In this document: one piece after another, positions 60,801 to 64,000 of the stretch
Layout: each line of letters opens with the position of its first letter
How positions within the stretch are numbered: the stretch's first letter is position 1
Source: Heyndrickxia oleronia
Lineage (GTDB): Bacteria; Bacillota; Bacilli; Bacillales; Bacillaceae_C
Length of the DNA stretch: 64,000 nucleotides
Reading direction: 5' to 3'
Assembly (NCBI RefSeq): GCF_017809215.1
Contig: NZ_CP065424.1
Location: 176,001 to 240,000 of the forward strand
The notes under the pieces: model-generated
What the model was told of the DNA's origin: nothing
Seen by the model: only the letters and a program-made list of their open reading frames with translations
Databases searched by the model: none
Program-made: the position numbers and the translations under genes

Positions 60801-61943
60801 ATGATTCTATTGGTAGATTTAACTCATTCTCAACTGAAAGCTATCCAGCATATTACTAATTATGCTAAAAATCATAAAGAGGAAGCTAGAGCTATTATTA
60901 ATCACGTACTTAAAATGTCAAATATCTCAGATCAAGTATTTGAAATGGCTGTTGATCAGTTAAAGGCACAAGCTAAAATTGCGGTGCATTTTCATCCTGA
61001 TCGACCAGATTCAACGATGAAACTGATTGCTGAATCACTTCTTGAGCAGGGGAAATACAAAAGTCAATTTGAAACAGGTTTATCAAATGGTAGTGTCACG
61101 GCATATCCTGGTGGTGAACGAGATTGTTGGGAAGAGGAAGTCTTCGGAGGAGCCTATCATTTGGAAAACTCGCCCAATAATCAAAGACCCAAATATGGAG
61201 CGCTAAATGTGATGTTACATCCGGACGGACCAGCCCCACGTTTTGGATCATGCTATTTTTTACTCTCACCGGGAGTCTCCCAACGATCCACATATACATA
61301 CTTGGATTCACATCAGAACCCTAAGGAAAAGGGAACATATGAAGAATTTGATATGATTTTGGCAGGACTGATGGAAGAAACATTTACGAGAGAATTTGCT
61401 ATCGGTGAAAGAAACTTAACGCCTCCTAGATTAATCAATCATTTGCTTTCTAATTTTGAAAATGGTGTTATCAATCTATCACAAAAAGAGGCAAGCCGTA
61501 ATCTTAATCATTATATTGAGGCACAGATACATGGGGATATATCCTTAAAGGAAGACGTTGAAATGCTCGTAGTTGATCCTTCCTATCAAGATACTCCAAT
61601 AGGTGAAATTTTAAAAACATTATGCTCTAAGTATTCCATCGTTTTAAAATGGCACATGGGTTTTGAACTATTGGTTGATGAAGTTCCGATAGATTTTAGA
61701 GGTTCGTCGATGCCATCATTAGCAAAACGGATTGCAAAAGATCGTTATATTAATGCCAGTACAATAGGAGCTGCTGTAATGGACTTAAAGTGTAATCCGG
61801 AATCTTGGAGTGAACGTGGTACGATGGCTGATGTTCTTCAAGAATTAAAACTGCTTTGGCATGTGTTGGTTCGTTATGGACATCCAAGAAAGGAACGCAG
61901 TAAAGGTAAGATTAATGGAGTAGCCTCGGGAGAAATTTACTAA
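60801..61943 (+). CDS. DUF3626-domain protein
   Basis: 380 residues, cytoplasmic. IAVHFHPDRP, YKSQFETGLSNGSVTAYPGG, RDCWEEEVFGGAYH and RPKYGALNVM followed by HPDGPAPRFGSCYF form a conserved block that I recognise as DUF3626. Biochemistry is unknown to me. The ATG at 60801 lies directly after AAAAGGA; TTG 60810 would have better spacing and removes three residues. Single gene with its own terminator. Confidence 0.75.
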   Translation: MILLVDLTHSQLKAIQHITNYAKNHKEEARAIINHVLKMSNISDQVFEMAVDQLKAQAKIAVHFHPDRPDSTMKLIAESLLEQGKYKSQFETGLSNGSVTAYPGGERDCWEEEVFGGAYHLENSPNNQRPKYGALNVMLHPDGPAPRFGSCYFLLSPGVSQRSTYTYLDSHQNPKEKGTYEEFDMILAGLMEETFTREFAIGERNLTPPRLINHLLSNFENGVINLSQKEASRNLNHYIEAQIHGDISLKEDVEMLVVDPSYQDTPIGEILKTLCSKYSIVLKWHMGFELLVDEVPIDFRGSSMPSLAKRIAKDRYINASTIGAAVMDLKCNPESWSERGTMADVLQELKLLWHVLVRYGHPRKERSKGKINGVASGEIY

Positions 61944-62070
61944 GAAAAATTGGATTTTTCTAGAATGAGTAAATGATATTCTTTCTGTTTTCAACCAAGC
62001 ATGAGTATTTTACTAAATACTATAATCCATTATAGTAATATAAAGTTTATGATGAATAGTTTATAAACAA

Positions 62071-62111
62071 AGAAGGCGTTTCTTGTAATAAGAAAAGACG
62101 CCTTCTTTTTC
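62071..62111 (+). terminator. Terminator after the DUF3626 gene
   Basis: AGAAGGCGT (62071-62079) with ACGCCTTCT (62098-62106), extended by TTCTT/AAGAA inside, then TTTT. Confidence 0.85.
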
Positions 62112-62179
62112 GATCAGAATGATTTGAAGTATTTTATGGTAAACTTAAATAAGATAGAATGTTGGAAATGAGGAATAAT

Positions 62180-63052
62180 ATGAACACAAACAAAAAGCAC
62201 AAATCAAAAAAACTAAGACTATTTTTACGGGGATTGATCATCATTATTGGGGGATTTATTGCGGCATATGGGCTAGAAACAGTATTAATCCCCAATAGTG
62301 TATCTGATGGAGGAGTAACGGGTCTTAGTATCGTTGCATCCAAGCTATTTGGATTACCATTAGGAATTTTAATTGCGATTATTAATATCCCATTTATTTG
62401 GTTAGGATATCAACAAATCGGTAAAAGCTTTGCCGTTTATTCGATAATCGGAATTGCTTCATTAGCAGTTGGTACAAGCCTTATGCACCATATCCCAGCA
62501 ATTATTGAAGGGGATACCTTGTTAGTTACTGTAGTAGGAGGTATCATCCTCGGATTGGGGATGGGGTTAGCATTGCGTAATGGTGGCGCATTAGATGGTA
62601 TTGATATGTTAGCCGTGTTACTTTCACGAAAATTACCATTCGGGACAAGTGACTTCATTCTTTTCTTAAACATGTTTGTATTTATTTTTGTTTCAACTGT
62701 ATTTGGACTTCAAGGGGCAATTCTTTCAGCTATTGCTTACTTTATTGCTTCTAAAGTGATTCACATTGTTGAGGTTGGTTTAAGCGGATCGAAAACATTT
62801 AAAATTATTACGACTCAACCTGAATTAATGGTGGAAACAATACGTGATCGCTTAGGTAGAAGTGCAACATATAATGAAGTGTATGGTGGTTATTCTAAAG
62901 AAAAGTTTAAAGAAATCACTTGTGTCATTAACCGCCTAGAAGAAAGTAAAATTAAGGAAATCATTCAGGATATTGACGAATCTGCCTTTGTTACCGTATA
63001 TGATGTAGCGGAAGTTAAGGGTGGTAATTTTAGAAAGAATAATATTCACTAG
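62180..63052 (+). CDS. YitT-family membrane protein (DUF161 + DUF2179)
   Basis: 290 residues. Five to six membrane helices (LIIIIGGFIAAYGLETVLIP, GGVTGLSIVASKLFGLPLG, VVGGIILGLGMGLALRNGG) are followed by a cytoplasmic DUF2179 domain (SKTFKIITTQPELM, YSKEKFKEITCVINRLEE, DESAFVTVYDVAEVKGG). Function is not established. ATG 62180 is preferred because TGAGGAAT precedes it by six bases; earlier in-frame ATGs at 62159 and 62168 lack such a site. Confidence 0.9.
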   Translation: MNTNKKHKSKKLRLFLRGLIIIIGGFIAAYGLETVLIPNSVSDGGVTGLSIVASKLFGLPLGILIAIINIPFIWLGYQQIGKSFAVYSIIGIASLAVGTSLMHHIPAIIEGDTLLVTVVGGIILGLGMGLALRNGGALDGIDMLAVLLSRKLPFGTSDFILFLNMFVFIFVSTVFGLQGAILSAIAYFIASKVIHIVEVGLSGSKTFKIITTQPELMVETIRDRLGRSATYNEVYGGYSKEKFKEITCVINRLEESKIKEIIQDIDESAFVTVYDVAEVKGGNFRKNNIH

Positions 63053-63073
63053 AATTCAAACCTGTAAGATGAT

Positions 63074-63115
63074 AAAATCCCACAAAAAACTAGGTGATTT
63101 TTTGTGGGATTTTTC
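63074..63115 (+). terminator. Terminator after the YitT-family gene
   Basis: AAAATCCCACAAAAA (63074-63088) pairs with TTTTTGTGGGATTTT (63099-63113). Confidence 0.88.
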
Positions 63116-63212
63116 GTTATATACTCTATGTAATATTGATATTACATAATACTTTTAAATGGAGATTATTCAAGCGCACGGATCAATAGTATATCTTTAA
63201 CCCGCTAAATAA

Positions 63213-63407
63213 TTATATATGATGTTTTTGGTTCATATCTTGATTAATAATAACTGCATTTTTATATATGTTACCCATTTCAGTAAAATTACCTTCTCTA
63301 GTTATATACCCATAATCTATCATAAGCTGTTTTACATCACTAGGTAGTTCTATGAAGGCAAGCTTTCCTGCACAAAAGCTTCTAATTATTTTTACTCTTT
63401 CATCCAT
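63213..63407 (-). CDS. Small protein of unknown function (64 residues)
   Basis: MDERVKIIRSFCAGKLAF, then LPSDVKQLMIDYGYITREG and a polar tail ending NQKHHI. It starts at 63407, with a strong GGAGGAG nine bases upstream that lies within a longer frame from 63425. No domain is recognised. The good ribosome binding site and clean frame support a real small gene. Confidence 0.55.
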   Translation of the reverse strand: MDERVKIIRSFCAGKLAFIELPSDVKQLMIDYGYITREGNFTEMGNIYKNAVIINQDMNQKHHI

Positions 63408-63425
63408 AGTTAGTATCTCCTCCAT

Positions 63426-63709
63426 TTATTTCTATCTTAATTTTACAGTAAAAGGAAACAACTTTCTATATTAATGGGTTATTTACCTTTATTTACCATC
63501 GCAACAATTGGATGGACCGTTATTTTTTATTTTTTATATTCAATACAAAAATAATTTTATTCATGTAATAATAATCTATTATCATTTCAAATTGCACAGG
63601 GCGATCACCTATGAAGGTTTTCGTCTTTTTTTGTCGAAGTTAAAGATAGGTAGTTGTAGGTATGAATGGAACAAGTGACTCGTACGTTTTTTTTATTAGC
63701 ATGACTTAG
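63426..63709. other. Intergenic region
   Basis: AT-rich. The divergent promoters of the flanking genes are expected here, but none is clear enough to mark. Confidence 0.35.
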
Positions 63710-63727
63710 AAGGAGTGGGGATGCCTT

Positions 63728-64000
63728 ATGACTTATGACCATCAAAATAAAAGAATTTCTACTGAAAGGCTAGTACTAAGATTATTTCAAAAATCTGATG
63801 CAGAAGCTGTCACTAAACTCTGCAATAATTATAATATTTATAAAAATACATTATACCTACCTTATCCATACACTTTAGAGGATGCTTTAACATGGATTAA
63901 CCATCATCTTGATCATTTTAATGCTGATAAGTCATATGAATTTGCTATAACAGATAAAGAAACTGGTCGTGTATATGGAGCTATCGCTTTATCTAACAAC
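63728..64000 (+). CDS. GNAT acetyltransferase, cut by the window end
   Basis: From the ATG at 63728 the frame is open to the last base (91 codons). It reads RISTERLVLRLFQKSDAEAV, LYLPYPYTLEDALTWINHH and FAITDKETGRVYGAIAL, the N-terminal half of a RimJ/RimL-type N-acetyltransferase. AAGGAGTGGGG precedes the start. The acetyl-CoA loop lies beyond the window. Confidence 0.8.
   Translation, partial: MTYDHQNKRISTERLVLRLFQKSDAEAVTKLCNNYNIYKNTLYLPYPYTLEDALTWINHHLDHFNADKSYEFAITDKETGRVYGAIALSNN

Overview
The window is a low-GC Firmicute chromosome segment, most likely from a Bacillaceae species. It opens with the Bacillus-type order sigW-rsiW-cdaA-cdaR-glmM-glmS, including the glmS ribozyme, and later carries a T-box, a cobalamin riboswitch, an ABC-F attenuator leader and strong GGAGG-type ribosome binding sites. 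The genus cannot be fixed from the sequence alone. No rRNA, tRNA or CRISPR array was seen.

Region 1 (1-7110) is core: cell-envelope stress sigma factor and its anti-sigma factor, c-di-AMP synthesis (cdaA/cdaR), and amino-sugar synthesis (glmM, glmS). These are linked in logic, because c-di-AMP synthase, CdaR and GlmM form a complex and GlmS feeds GlmM.

Region 2 (7131-15630) is the most notable part. A Tn7-like transposon sits in the classical attTn7 position just downstream of glmS. It has TGT...ACA ends with matching terminal repeats and a perfect 5-bp target duplication (GTTTA). Its only recognisable transposition gene is a tnsE broken by two stop codons. Its cargo is an intact-looking three-gene set: a double-GHKL-ATPase/histidine-kinase-like protein, a 605-residue protein with a degenerate receiver-like domain, and a TSPPY-type DNA methyltransferase. 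I read this as a candidate anti-phage or modification system built on two-component signalling parts. A further TnsB-site-like sequence outside the element hints at an older second insertion.

Region 3 (15.7-24.3 kb) is accessory and decaying. It holds a lipoprotein, an LtrA-like membrane protein, a frameshifted serine hydrolase, two DUF2268 putative metalloproteases (one lipoprotein lacking a normal start codon), a truncated Nudix gene, an ECF sigma fragment, and six or so copies of a short interspersed repeat.

Region 4 (24.6-36 kb) is resistance-flavoured: an arsR-acr3 operon with twin operators, a YdhK-like lipoprotein, a Bcr/CflA efflux pump, an ABC-F protein behind a long leader with a 46-codon leader peptide and two terminators, and a MerR-type regulator with a serine hydrolase. 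Members of a MITE-like repeat family lie at 29.9, 40.8 and 55.2 kb.

Region 5 (36-45.3 kb): the fruR-fruK-fruA fructose operon, a cobalamin-riboswitch-controlled adenosyltransferase/binding-protein pair, and a T-box-controlled archaeal-type aspartyl-tRNA synthetase.

Region 6 (45.3-64 kb): mostly single genes, including a polysaccharide deacetylase, cupin, two DinB-like proteins, XRE regulator, peptide deformylase, hydroxyacyl-CoA dehydrogenase, EamA and BrnQ transporters, aadK, GNATs, GntR, LysR with a divergent O-methyltransferase, a DUF3231 gene with an internal stop, DUF3626, YitT and a GNAT cut by the window end.
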